Shown: positions 15,763 through 22,943, numbered from the stretch's first letter. The stretch: 64,000 nt of DNA from G965216695 sp965216695 (GCA_965216695.1 OZ244212.1:682001-746000); one strand, 5' to 3'. Notes: generated by a model not told the origin, from the sequence alone. Numbers and translations: made by a program.

Positions 15763-16638
15763 TCATGATTGAATGCTCCCGAGGGCATCCACGAGCCGCG
15801 TCTGGGCCACCAACTCGGCGCGTTTGGTTGCATCGAACAGATCGAGGTCCATGCGCGATTCGATTGCATGCAGGAGCAGTTCTGCCAGCAGATCCGGCGG
15901 CAAGGCTTCCGCCTGCGTGGTCTCGCCGCTGAATGCGCGCTTGTCTGTCCGCTTCGGTGGCGCGGTCGGCAGGTCGAACATCGCCACCTGTTCAGGGGTC
16001 ACGGCAAGACGTGTAAACATCGATTCACCCCCCATCGCGTCACAGAACGCGCCGATATCGTCCGCGAGCGACAGGAATACGTGAACACCGCTTGGGTCGT
16101 GGTCGCCGATGTGCAGGACTTCCACCGGTTCGTCGCCAGAAGCGATCGCCTGTGCCATTTCGTGCTTGGTGGTCAACGAATCGAACCCGCCGCTCGAAAT
16201 CACCGGTACGCCGTAATCCGAAGCCACAGATACCAGTTGCGGCACCATGCCGGCCGCTTCACACCAAACCATCAACCGCGTTTCCTGGCCCGCCTGCCGG
16301 TCGAGACGGAATTGTTTCGCGGAGTAGGTCACCACGCCGAGAAACTCGCTCGTGTCTGTGTAGCTCACCGGTTCCCGTCGCGTTAGGCCGTCGTCGCGGA
16401 TTGCGTCGAACGGGATCAGTTGCGCGCGTCGTGCTCGGTTTGCGAGTTCACAGAGCCGTGCGTAATCGCGTTCGGTCTTGCCCAGCGCGCCGTTCGACAC
16501 CAGTCGGTAGAAGATCTGGCGCAGCGTCAGCGGTAGGTACACGGCGTATTCGTCCAGCACGCCGTGAATCTGCTCGATCAGAGCGCGTGTTTTCGCCTGA
16601 GGCCGCCACTCGTCAATGAACCCTCGTGGCCGGGTCAT
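15763..16638 (-). CDS. TOPRIM protein related to Spo11/topoisomerase VI A subunit
   Basis: 291 aa. The N-terminal LTLRQIFYRLVS (R40, Y44) resembles the winged-helix region carrying the catalytic Tyr of Spo11/TopoVI-A-like proteins. The TOPRIM acid set follows: Glu in VWCEAAGM (E127) and LHIGDHDPSG (D179, D181). Such standalone TopoVI-A-like/TOPRIM proteins occur in phages and mobile elements and are predicted to cleave or nick DNA. The true substrate is unknown. ATG overlaps the ParB-like gene stop by 4 bp, placing it in the replication operon. A B subunit (GHKL ATPase) is not present in the window. Confidence 0.7.
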   Translation of the reverse strand: MTRPRGFIDEWRPQAKTRALIEQIHGVLDEYAVYLPLTLRQIFYRLVSNGALGKTERDYARLCELANRARRAQLIPFDAIRDDGLTRREPVSYTDTSEFLGVVTYSAKQFRLDRQAGQETRLMVWCEAAGMVPQLVSVASDYGVPVISSGGFDSLTTKHEMAQAIASGDEPVEVLHIGDHDPSGVHVFLSLADDIGAFCDAMGGESMFTRLAVTPEQVAMFDLPTAPPKRTDKRAFSGETTQAEALPPDLLAELLLHAIESRMDLDLFDATKRAELVAQTRLVDALGSIQS

Positions 16639-17249
16639 GTGTGCACCCGTCCAGTCAGTTTCGCATCGCTCACATAGTGTGAGTTTGTGCCAACGAGCGC
16701 GGCGGCCTTGTCGCGGGCCTGACCCTTGTCCTGTTCAGGAATTAGTTCCTGGTCTGCTTTGTTGTTCTGTGTGGCTCGCCGCCTAGCAGCGGCTTCCGCT
16801 TCGAGTTCGGGCAGGATTTCCACCGCATACGCGGCTCGCTGACTGGATGTCAGGTTGCGCCGGCGGGAGACTTGCTGGTTACTTATGCCGGTGCGCTTTT
16901 CAATTTCCGAGACGCGCCAAGTCCGCCGTTCTGCGGACTTGCCACCCGTATGCTGATTCCCTCGGTCACCGCCCCGATTCGGCGAGACCTTCTCGTCCCA
17001 CCACGCCACGAACTCCCGTTGCTCCTCGATTCGGCGTTGAGCGCCGCGAATCTGCGAACGTTGAGCGTTGTGTTGAAACGGGAAGCGCATCAGAACGGCA
17101 CCCCGGTGCACCAGGCTTGCAACGGGTTTTCTGAACGGAAGCGTAAGAAATGCCAGTCCCCCGTCAGAAACGTCAGAACCCCTATAGGGTTTTCTGACGT
17201 TTTCTGACGTTTGGACGACTGGTGTTCTGACGTTTTCTGACATTTTCAT
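16635..17249 (-). CDS. ParB-like HTH protein of replication module
   Basis: 204 aa from the ATG at 17249 (4-bp overlap with the ATPase gene); an internal ATG (MRFPFQHNAQRSQIRG) is an alternative. HTH-like segments are WRVSEIEKRTGISNQQVSRR and GQARDKAAALVGTNSHYVSD, the latter typical of ParB-like proteins of phages and plasmids. A role in partition or replication control is likely. The N-terminal 30 residues are encoded by the TTCTGAC iterons, so they may be a by-product of the DNA sites. A stretch of about 45 codons near its C-terminus is nearly duplicated inside the primase gene. Confidence 0.65.
   Translation of the reverse strand: MKMSENVRTPVVQTSENVRKPYRGSDVSDGGLAFLTLPFRKPVASLVHRGAVLMRFPFQHNAQRSQIRGAQRRIEEQREFVAWWDEKVSPNRGGDRGNQHTGGKSAERRTWRVSEIEKRTGISNQQVSRRRNLTSSQRAAYAVEILPELEAEAAARRRATQNNKADQELIPEQDKGQARDKAAALVGTNSHYVSDAKLTGRVHT
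16666..16798 (-). repeat. intragenic duplication, copy in ParB-like gene
   Basis: Two blocks, about 16666-16719 and 16755-16798, are almost identical to 18896-18950 and 18983-19028, separated by a divergent middle. Both copies are read in the same protein frame (EAAARRRATQNNKA ... ARDKAAALVGTN). GQARDKAAALVG is native to the ParB-like family, so this copy is the likely donor. Confidence 0.85.
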
Positions 17250-17273
17250 GGTCCGTTTCTGACGTTTTCTGAC
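17163..17273. repeat. TTCTGAC iteron cluster, candidate replication origin
   Basis: Six direct TTCTGAC copies (17192, 17202, 17225, 17235, 17257, 17267) spaced by 10 bp or multiples near it, plus two inverted copies (17163, 17172). The inverted and first direct pairs form a near-perfect inverted repeat of about 48 bp centred on CCTATAGGG. The cluster covers the 3' end of the RepA-like ATPase gene and the start of the ParB-like gene. Iterons next to a rep gene are typical of replication origins. Not proven. Confidence 0.55.
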
Positions 17274-18397
17274 ACGAATTCGCCGTTGGTTTTGACGTGC
17301 CCGGACGCAATCAATGATCTTTTCACATCGGCAAAAGCCTGCCGCTTCATACCGTTCGCTTTACATCGATCGTGCCAATCAGCGAATGTCACGCGTACCT
17401 GAGACGCATCGCGACCGCTGTCTAAGACGTTCTGGGTTTGCTCGGCATTCAGTTCGCGCAGCAGGCTCAGGGCTTTGCGTTGGTTCTTTCCCGTCGGCTG
17501 GTTTGACGCCAGCTTCATCATCGCGTCCAGGTCCGGTTCCTCCGGGGTGTGCGGGTGCAGAATCACGCTGGTAACCGGTTTGCCGTGCGCGTCGTTCCAC
17601 GGCAGCTCGACGGTACGCATCTTGAAGTGCAGGGGCTTGTGTTCGGCGATGTCTTTCGCTTTCGTGCACGTCACCGTCACCTGACGAAGTTCGTTTTTCT
17701 CCAGCATGTACTCGTGGTCCAGTGCTGCGCGAAACGCACTCGAACCCCGGCCACGGTCTTTGGCCATGTGGCCCGTGTGATGCACCACCAGCACAGCGCA
17801 GCCAAAGTGCCCACGTACAGCGTCCACGTTTTGAATGAATCGCCCCATGTCCGCGGTGCTGTTTTCATCGGCACCGAAGTTCCTGGCCAACGTGTCGATG
17901 ACAACCAGCACCGGCTCGGGGTTGACGCCGCGAATCGCGTCGATGACGTCCGTCGTGCTGGAGTCGGAGACGAATTCGGCAGGACGCTTCGACAGATAGA
18001 TCGGGGCATCGGTCAAGTTCACGTCATGCCGGATCGCCCACGCCAGCAAACGCCCGCCGATACCGGCGTGACCCTCGCCCAGGATGTACACCACTGGGCC
18101 CTGCAGCGTCCGGTGTTCGTGCCAGTCCATTCCTGTGGCCACACAGCAGGCGATATCGATCGCCAGCAGCGTTTTGCCGCCGCTCGGATCCGCAACCAGG
18201 CCGCCCATTGCGCCACGCTCCAGAACGTTCTCAACGACGAACTCGCGGGGTTTGGGTTCGGCGAGCAGTTCGCGGACGTGTACCAGTGGGAACTTGGCCG
18301 GCGGATCACCGGCAACCGCATTCTCGAGCGCCGCCTCGAATGCTTCGGGCGTGCCGGTCCAGTCGGCCGCATCGCGCTTGGTGCCCAAGTGGTTCAC
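17246..18397 (-). CDS. RepA-like AAA ATPase / replicative helicase
   Basis: 383 aa from the GTG at 18397, whose GTGA overlaps the primase stop; longer upstream starts lie inside the primase gene. The Walker A-like ADPSGGKT (about 69-76) is followed by a Walker B-like LVVIDTLARN. Then comes VVHHTGHMAKDRGRGSSAFR, the sensor/arginine region of the RepA/AAA_25 family (hexameric helicases of plasmids and phages). The C-terminal winged-helix-like part (about 300-383) may bind the iterons encoded in its own 3' end. Co-transcribed with primase and ParB-like genes. Confidence 0.8.
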   Translation of the reverse strand: MNHLGTKRDAADWTGTPEAFEAALENAVAGDPPAKFPLVHVRELLAEPKPREFVVENVLERGAMGGLVADPSGGKTLLAIDIACCVATGMDWHEHRTLQGPVVYILGEGHAGIGGRLLAWAIRHDVNLTDAPIYLSKRPAEFVSDSSTTDVIDAIRGVNPEPVLVVIDTLARNFGADENSTADMGRFIQNVDAVRGHFGCAVLVVHHTGHMAKDRGRGSSAFRAALDHEYMLEKNELRQVTVTCTKAKDIAEHKPLHFKMRTVELPWNDAHGKPVTSVILHPHTPEEPDLDAMMKLASNQPTGKNQRKALSLLRELNAEQTQNVLDSGRDASQVRVTFADWHDRCKANGMKRQAFADVKRSLIASGHVKTNGEFVSENVRNGP

Positions 18398-19296
18398 GCC
18401 CCCCTCCAGAACCGGGCCGGATCGATCACACGGACTGTGCGCGCCATGGGTTTGAGAATCGCTGCCAGCTGCGGCGCCCACTGCTCCACGCTCGCCCGGT
18501 CGTCATCCGGGAGGATGGTCACGTCCCTATGCCACAAGTGGTCCCAGTGCGTCAGATGCGCCTGTGACGCGCCACCGTGGCCGCATGTGGCGACATAGGA
18601 TTTAGCTAGCGCGCTTGCGGCCTCACAGGCTTTCTCGCCCTCAGTGACGAGCACAGGCGCACTGCGGCGTGCGTACAGATTAGGCAAATTCATCGGGATG
18701 AGCACATGCGGGCGCTTCCAGCGCCACTGTTTGCCGTCATGCGAGAGCGGCCGCAGTTGCTTGCCGTATTCGCCTTCGAACCTGGCAACCGCATACATAA
18801 GCTCGCCTTGTGCAGATTGATACTCCCAGTAGTGGGCAGGCTCGCCGAGTCCGCGATGGCGCAGCGAACGGTACTCCCGGTCCGGCGCCGGCAGTTCGCT
18901 CACATATCGTGAGTTTGTGCCAACGAGCGCAGCGGCCTTGTCGCGGGCCTTGCCAGAATCCTGTGGTGGAATTTTTTCCACCTCTGCTTTGTTGTTCTGT
19001 GTGGCTCGCCGCCTAGCAGCAGCTTCCGGTAGGAAGCCCCGCAGTCGTGCGTAGGTCTCGGGCCCGGACCATCCACAGTGCGAGAGCAACGCGATAGCAT
19101 CGCCGCCAGTGGTCCCTGCGCCGCCCTGGGAGCAGTACCACGCCTCTTTGTTGCGGTCCCATCTGAACCGATCCGTGCCGCCGCATCCGGGACACGGACC
19201 GTTGCGGCCGGTCACCGCATCAGCGTCGATGCCGAGCTCGGCGAGTACATCGGTCCAGCGACCATCTAGTACGCGGTGTATGTCGGCGTAGCTCAT
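18394..19296 (-). CDS. zinc-finger/TOPRIM primase with inserted ParB-like segment
   Basis: 300 aa from ATG 19296 (ATGA overlap with the upstream small gene). A P4-type primase zinc region, GPCPGCGGTDRFRWDRN followed by WYCSQGGAG, has three Cys (35, 38, 55). The usual fourth ligand position is Gly, so zinc binding may use a nearby Cys/His (about 73-74) or be lost. Residues about 90-135 repeat the ParB-like protein (EAAARRRATQNNKA, ARDKAAALVGTNSRYVS), apparently an in-frame insertion. A TOPRIM-like half follows, APVLVTEGEKACEAASAL and VTILPDDDRAS. It makes primers for the element and acts with the downstream ATPase. Confidence 0.8.
   Translation of the reverse strand: MSYADIHRVLDGRWTDVLAELGIDADAVTGRNGPCPGCGGTDRFRWDRNKEAWYCSQGGAGTTGGDAIALLSHCGWSGPETYARLRGFLPEAAARRRATQNNKAEVEKIPPQDSGKARDKAAALVGTNSRYVSELPAPDREYRSLRHRGLGEPAHYWEYQSAQGELMYAVARFEGEYGKQLRPLSHDGKQWRWKRPHVLIPMNLPNLYARRSAPVLVTEGEKACEAASALAKSYVATCGHGGASQAHLTHWDHLWHRDVTILPDDDRASVEQWAPQLAAILKPMARTVRVIDPARFWRGA
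18896..19028 (-). repeat. intragenic duplication, copy in primase gene
   Basis: Partner of 16666-16798, same strand. It interrupts the primase between zinc region and TOPRIM half while keeping frame. Block identity is high (few substitutions over about 54 and 46 bp), so the transfer or gene conversion is recent. Confidence 0.85.
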
Positions 19297-19490
19297 CGCG
19301 TCCCCCCGCGCAGGTACGCGCGCAGATATCGCGCTGCCATCACGTAGTGGTGGGTGTACATGCGCCACGCGGTAGTGGCGGGCATGGTGGGGGTATCGTG
19401 GCGGTGGGCCCTGTGACGCGGTAGACTATCGGCTCTCACCTCGATGTCTCGCGCATCATCTGACGACCGCCCTACGGGGCGGTTCGTCAT
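19293..19490 (-). CDS. small hypothetical protein upstream of primase
   Basis: 65 aa, basic. The C-terminal half AWRMYTHHYVMAARYLRAYL looks like a real helical segment. ATGA overlaps link it both to the AlpA-like gene upstream and to the primase downstream, so it is part of a tightly coupled operon. No family recognised. Confidence 0.55.
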   Translation of the reverse strand: MTNRPVGRSSDDARDIEVRADSLPRHRAHRHDTPTMPATTAWRMYTHHYVMAARYLRAYLRGGTR

Positions 19491-19717
19491 TTTGCCACGA
19501 CCTCCTGCGCCACATCAGCCGGGCAGTATCGGCAGCTGCCGCCGATACGCCGATACGGCACATCGAACGTTCCGACGCACCGGTTGTAACGCAAAGTGCC
19601 CAACGCCCACCCCATGAACTGCGCCACCTCGGCATCCGACCATACCGGCTTATCTGCGTACGGCCCCGTAACGTCGTCCCAGAGCGCATTGAGCGCGTCC
19701 CTGTTCGTTGTCGCCAT
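19487..19717 (-). CDS. AlpA-like helix-turn-helix regulator / excisionase-type protein
   Basis: 76 aa from the ATG at 19717 (MATTNRDALNALWDD); a longer upstream reading frame has little protein character. WSDAEVAQFMGWALGTLRYN followed by DVPYRRIGGSCRYCPADV is the MerR/AlpA winged-HTH pattern: recognition helix, then a wing containing Y-R-R-I-G and R-Y. Such proteins in P4-like satellites and islands activate integrase or excision. It heads the primase operon, 100 bp downstream of an unknown gene, with a GTCTAC-type sequence in its 5' region that resembles the integrase arm sites. Confidence 0.7.
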   Translation of the reverse strand: MATTNRDALNALWDDVTGPYADKPVWSDAEVAQFMGWALGTLRYNRCVGTFDVPYRRIGGSCRYCPADVAQEVVAK

Positions 19718-19817
19718 CAATGGATACTCACGTAGACTAACAGGGTCAAACCATACCGATGGCAGTCGGGGGGGATGCAACCGGTCCGCGAGTGCCCCCC
19801 TCTCTACGACTCCGGGA

Positions 19818-20351
19818 TTAGTAACGAGGTATCGGTCGACGCTTTTTCGCAACCGACTGCTGTAGAGGGCGACGCGTGAGATTGGTGCTCCGTTTTGCGA
19901 CGTCACGAATAGCCGACGGAGCCGTGTTGAACTGCTTGGCCAAGAAGCGTTCCACTTTTTTTCTATTCCACCCTGGGATATCTCGCATCCAGTTGATCGT
20001 CTCGACGATGTATTTGTTACGCCACGTGGTTCGGCGATGTCGATCCGCGAGGAAGACCCTGCTAGGACTCTCGCCTTCGGCGATTGCGTCTAAAAGGTCC
20101 GCGACTCTGATCAATGCATGTCGTCGACTTTCCTCACGGAGAATGGGCAAGAGTTCCTCTGGGTCGCGCGGCAACTGATCCGGTGGCACCACGTGTAGCT
20201 GCCCGTCGTACCGGTCACTAAACACATCTCGCAAGTGTCCGGCAAGTTCCCCGCATTCTCGTCGCGCATATTCTGCGTCGGTCATACTCGCGAAGTCGCC
20301 ATCGGAATTCGCTAAGAAGGGGAACTCGTCGTCGTCAGGATGCACCAACAA
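19818..20351 (-). CDS. hypothetical protein downstream of integrase
   Basis: 177 aa. An acidic N-terminus (HPDDDEFPFLANSDGDF), a helical middle (REESRRHALIRVADLLDAIA) and a basic C-terminus (KKVERFLAKQFN ... KRSTNLTRRP). The charge split and the segment TAPSAIRDVAKRS, HTH-like, suggest DNA binding, but I recognise no family. Its start overlaps the integrase 3' end by 17 bp, so it is co-expressed with integrase and might be a recombination accessory factor. Confidence 0.6.
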   Translation of the reverse strand: MLVHPDDDEFPFLANSDGDFASMTDAEYARRECGELAGHLRDVFSDRYDGQLHVVPPDQLPRDPEELLPILREESRRHALIRVADLLDAIAEGESPSRVFLADRHRRTTWRNKYIVETINWMRDIPGWNRKKVERFLAKQFNTAPSAIRDVAKRSTNLTRRPLQQSVAKKRRPIPRY

Positions 20352-21522
20352 TCCTCAGTATTTCGTCCCCGATTCGTTGCATTGGCGCTCGAAGCCGCTC
20401 TACGTCCGTCACGATGTAGCCAGCCGTAACGTCGTGCTCGGTCATCTTGTGGTTCAGCAGCCGTTTCAACGTGTATCCGCTCAGATCCAACGATTCGGCC
20501 ACGCTGATGAACGTTCGGCGTAGGTCGTTCAACGTGAACGACACGCCACTATCGTCGGCAACCTTCGCGATCCAGTACCGGACATCCTGCAGCGGTCCGT
20601 TCTGGCCTGGGAACACGAACGGGCCGATTTCAGCCGTGCGCCGGTCCAGAATCTCGAACACTGGTTCCGACATCGGCAGCGCGTGTTCCTGCCAGTTCTT
20701 CGTTTCTTCGCAGATGAAGATTCGTTGATCCAGATCGACGGCGTCGAACGTGAGTCCCAGCCCCTCGCGCATCCGGACGCCGGTGAACAAAAGAAATCGC
20801 AGGTAGTCGCTGGCCACGCCTCCCCGATTGCCTCTTTCACTTTCCAACTCCTCGACCGCTTGATACCAGTCTTTCAACTGGCCCTTGATAGTCGTTCTGC
20901 GCCGTGGGACGTGGTACCACGCATCGACCTTGTTGAGCCTGAGCACGGGATTGCCGGTCACCAGCGGCCGCTCCTGCGCATCCTCGTACATCTCCTGCGC
21001 ATAGTTGAACAGCGCTCGGAGTACCCGCATGGCATTGTTGGCCCGCGACTTACTCTTCCGACCGAGTTCCCGGTGGCGCTGATGCACCATCGCGCGCGTA
21101 ATGCTCGTCATTGGCAACTTCTTCCAGTCATTCAGCGCGGTATCGAGCACCATGCGGTAGTCTTCTTCGGTTCTCGGCTTCAATGTGCGCGTATCGATGT
21201 AGTCGTCGAGCACGTCTTCGAGTGTCGGTGCTTCGGTGCCTTGTTCCTCGATGGGTGCGGTCTGCCCCTTGCCCCAGCTGCCGAGCGTGATACCCGCCTC
21301 TCCACGCGCGTCGTCCGCCGTGATATCGCCCCACTTCCCCAGAACTTTTCGTGGGTGTCCGTGTGCTTCGGCGAAGAAAGAGACCGTGCCGGTCGGCCGA
21401 ATGATGGCGCCGAATCCAGTAAGTTCAGCGTCACGCAGGAACATGGGCGAACTGCCTTTCGGGGGCGGTTTCTCGCGACGCAGCCGAGCATCCGTAATCA
21501 GGATGCGTCTACTTTTTGGCAT
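20335..21522 (-). CDS. int: tyrosine recombinase (phage-type integrase)
   Basis: 395 aa. An N-terminal arm-binding domain (1-100), a SAM-like core-binding domain (about 101-190), then the catalytic domain. Catalytic residues: R250 in FTGVRMREGL, K275, N332-x-x-R335 in LNDLRRTF, H358 in LLNHK, Y369 in TAGYI. Box II has Asn where most relatives have His, a tolerated but less common variant. It would recombine the 60-bp tRNA-Leu core. The start codon lies inside the right arm-type site (21507-21546), so integrase binding could repress its own expression. It reads inward from attR. Confidence 0.93.
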   Translation of the reverse strand: MPKSRRILITDARLRREKPPPKGSSPMFLRDAELTGFGAIIRPTGTVSFFAEAHGHPRKVLGKWGDITADDARGEAGITLGSWGKGQTAPIEEQGTEAPTLEDVLDDYIDTRTLKPRTEEDYRMVLDTALNDWKKLPMTSITRAMVHQRHRELGRKSKSRANNAMRVLRALFNYAQEMYEDAQERPLVTGNPVLRLNKVDAWYHVPRRRTTIKGQLKDWYQAVEELESERGNRGGVASDYLRFLLFTGVRMREGLGLTFDAVDLDQRIFICEETKNWQEHALPMSEPVFEILDRRTAEIGPFVFPGQNGPLQDVRYWIAKVADDSGVSFTLNDLRRTFISVAESLDLSGYTLKRLLNHKMTEHDVTAGYIVTDVERLRAPMQRIGDEILRIVGAS

Positions 21523-21546
21523 GATTTTGGTAGACGGGTAGACGCT
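21507..21546 (+). other. candidate integrase arm-type site, right end
   Basis: GTCTACTTTTT, TTGGTAGACG and TAGACGCT in the same order as at 1343-1382, with slightly different spacers. It overlaps the integrase start codon. One more TAGACG lies near 21641 (GATAGACGTGAG), closer to attR. Confidence 0.6.
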
Positions 21547-21670
21547 GTTAGGCTATTTTAGTCTTAGTTAGGCCAGACTGTAAATTCATTAGTTCTGATT
21601 TAACTTACTGAATTGAAAGACGTAATTTCGTCTTTCTTGATAGACGTGAGAGCCGCGAAAAGCCGAAAAT

Positions 21671-21730
21671 CAGACTCAAACTCTGGTGGGGTAAAACCCG
21701 TGTCGGTTCGACTCCGACCCCAGGTACCAA
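21671..21730 (+). repeat. attR core: 60-bp direct repeat of tRNA-Leu 3' part
   Basis: Identical to 1244-1303; lacks the tRNA 5' half, so it is not a functional tRNA. It joins directly to the tandem array of degenerate tRNA-tail units. Confidence 0.93.
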
Positions 21731-22560
21731 CCACAAATGAGGATTCGGTCTGGCGCTACGCGCGCCCGCCGCACAGCGGCGGGGACTCAAACTCTCGTGG
21801 GGTAACACCCGTGGCCCCGCGCGACGCGCGGGCTTCGACATCCGACCCCAGGTACCAACCACAAATGAGGATTCGGTCTGGCGCTACGCGCGCCCGCCGC
21901 AAAGCGGCGGGGACTCAAACTCTGGTGGGGTAACACCCGTGGTCCCGCGCTACGCGCGGGCTTCGACATCCGACCCCAGGTACCAACCACAAATGAGGAT
22001 TCGGTCTGGCGCTACGCGCGCCCGCCGCACAGCGGCGGGGACTCAAACTCTGGTGGGGTAACACCCGTGGCCCCGCGCGACGCGCGGGCTTCGACATCCG
22101 ACTCCAGGTACCAAGTACAACTGAGGATTCGGTCTGGCGCTACGCGCGCCCGCCGCAAAGCGGCGGGGACTCAAACTCTGGTGGGGTAACACCCGTGGTC
22201 CCGCGCTATGCGCGGGCTTCGACATCCGACCCCAGGTACCAAGTACAACTGAGGATTCGGTCTGGCGCTACGCGCGCCCGCCGCAAAGCGGCGGGGACTC
22301 AAACTCTGGTGGGGTAACACCCGTGGTCCCGCGCTATGCGCGGGCTTCGACATCCGACCCCAGGTACCAAAGACACAAGAGTACAACTGAGGCTTCGGTC
22401 TGGCGCTACGCGCGCCCGCCGCAAAGCGGCGGGGACTCAAACTTTGGTGGGGTAACACCCGTGGTCCCGCGCTACGCGCGGGCTTCGACATCCGACCCCA
22501 GGTACCAAAGACACAAGAGTACAACTGAGGATTCGGTCCGGCGCTACGCGCGCCCGCCGC
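21731..22560 (+). repeat. tandem array of 128-bp units each ending in a degenerate tRNA-Leu 3' half
   Basis: Six complete units: 21731-21858, 21859-21986, 21987-22114, 22115-22242, 22243-22370 (128 bp each) and 22371-22508 (138 bp, with 10 extra bases), plus a partial unit ending near 22560. Each has a perfect hairpin CCCGCCGC-(3 nt)-GCGGCGGG. It continues ACTCAAACTCTGGTGGGGTA as in the tRNA anticodon/variable arm. A second hairpin, CCCGCGC-(3 nt)-GCGCGGG, replaces the 5' strand of the T-stem, and the unit ends CCGACCCCAGGTACCAA like the tRNA. The 128-bp period shifts frame, so the array does not code. E. coli tyrT has comparable repeats carrying a tRNA 3' end. Confidence 0.9.
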
Positions 22561-22568
22561 CGAACGCG

Positions 22569-22943
22569 TCATTCCGTGAGCGACTCCGCAAACATGTAGG
22601 CGTTGCCGTCAGGATCATAGAAAGTCGCGAGTTTGACCATGCCGGGGATCTCCACCGTATCACCGTCAAACCGCACGCCTTTACCTTCCAGATCACCACG
22701 CGCGGCGGCGATATCCTCGACGCCGAAGACCGGAGTCGTGCCGCCTCCCTGCTGCACGGCTTCGTTCACGCCGAGCCCGACCGTCACATCGGCCGACGGA
22801 GAACTCAGTTCTGCCCATCCAGCTTCATCGACGCGAAACGCCAATTCGAAGCCGAGCATATCTTTGAACCAGGCAATGGACTCATCCAGATTGCTGACGC
22901 TGGAAGCCAGCGTTATGTCTCCCTTGTACGCAAAACCAGGCAT
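22569..22943 (-). CDS. VOC (glyoxalase/bleomycin-resistance/dioxygenase) family protein
   Basis: 124 aa with two beta-alpha-beta-beta-beta modules. It begins MPGFAYKGDITLASSVSNLD, then WFKDMLGFELAFRV, then a second module GTTPVFGVEDIAAARGDLEG and the typical end FYDPDGNAYMFAESL. The C-terminal FYDPDGN with Glu is the usual metal-ligand strand. Substrate unknown. Divergent from the HxlR-type gene, sharing a 66-bp promoter region, so it is probably the regulator's target. Its 3' end abuts the tRNA-tail array. Confidence 0.85.
   Translation of the reverse strand: MPGFAYKGDITLASSVSNLDESIAWFKDMLGFELAFRVDEAGWAELSSPSADVTVGLGVNEAVQQGGGTTPVFGVEDIAAARGDLEGKGVRFDGDTVEIPGMVKLATFYDPDGNAYMFAESLTE

Larger units (their letters stand above)
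1244..21730. mobile_element. 20.4-kb integrated genomic island in tRNA-Leu, phage-satellite-like
   Basis: The element is bounded by a perfect 60-bp direct repeat of the tRNA-Leu 3' end. A tyrosine integrase lies next to the right end, and related arm-type sites lie inside each end. Contents are replication and control genes (primase, RepA-like ATPase, AlpA-like HTH), a DUF1441/Nu1-like packaging protein, an RHS toxin operon and AT-richer cargo. I see no capsid, portal, large terminase, tail, relaxase or type IV secretion genes. That argues against an autonomous phage or conjugative element and suggests a satellite that borrows a helper, which is inference from gene content only. Confidence 0.85.

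Noticed and set aside
21671..21730. second complete tRNA-Leu gene
   Set aside because: Only the 3' part from the anticodon stem on is present; there is no acceptor or D-arm 5' half.
21671..22560. CRISPR array
   Set aside because: Units are near-identical over their whole 128 bp with no variable spacers, and carry tRNA-tail sequence.
21605..22572. minus-strand ORFs of 60-133 aa in the array (GPRVLPHQSLSPRR repeats)
   Set aside because: The 128-bp period shifts frame at each unit and the peptides are shadows of the hairpins and tRNA tails.
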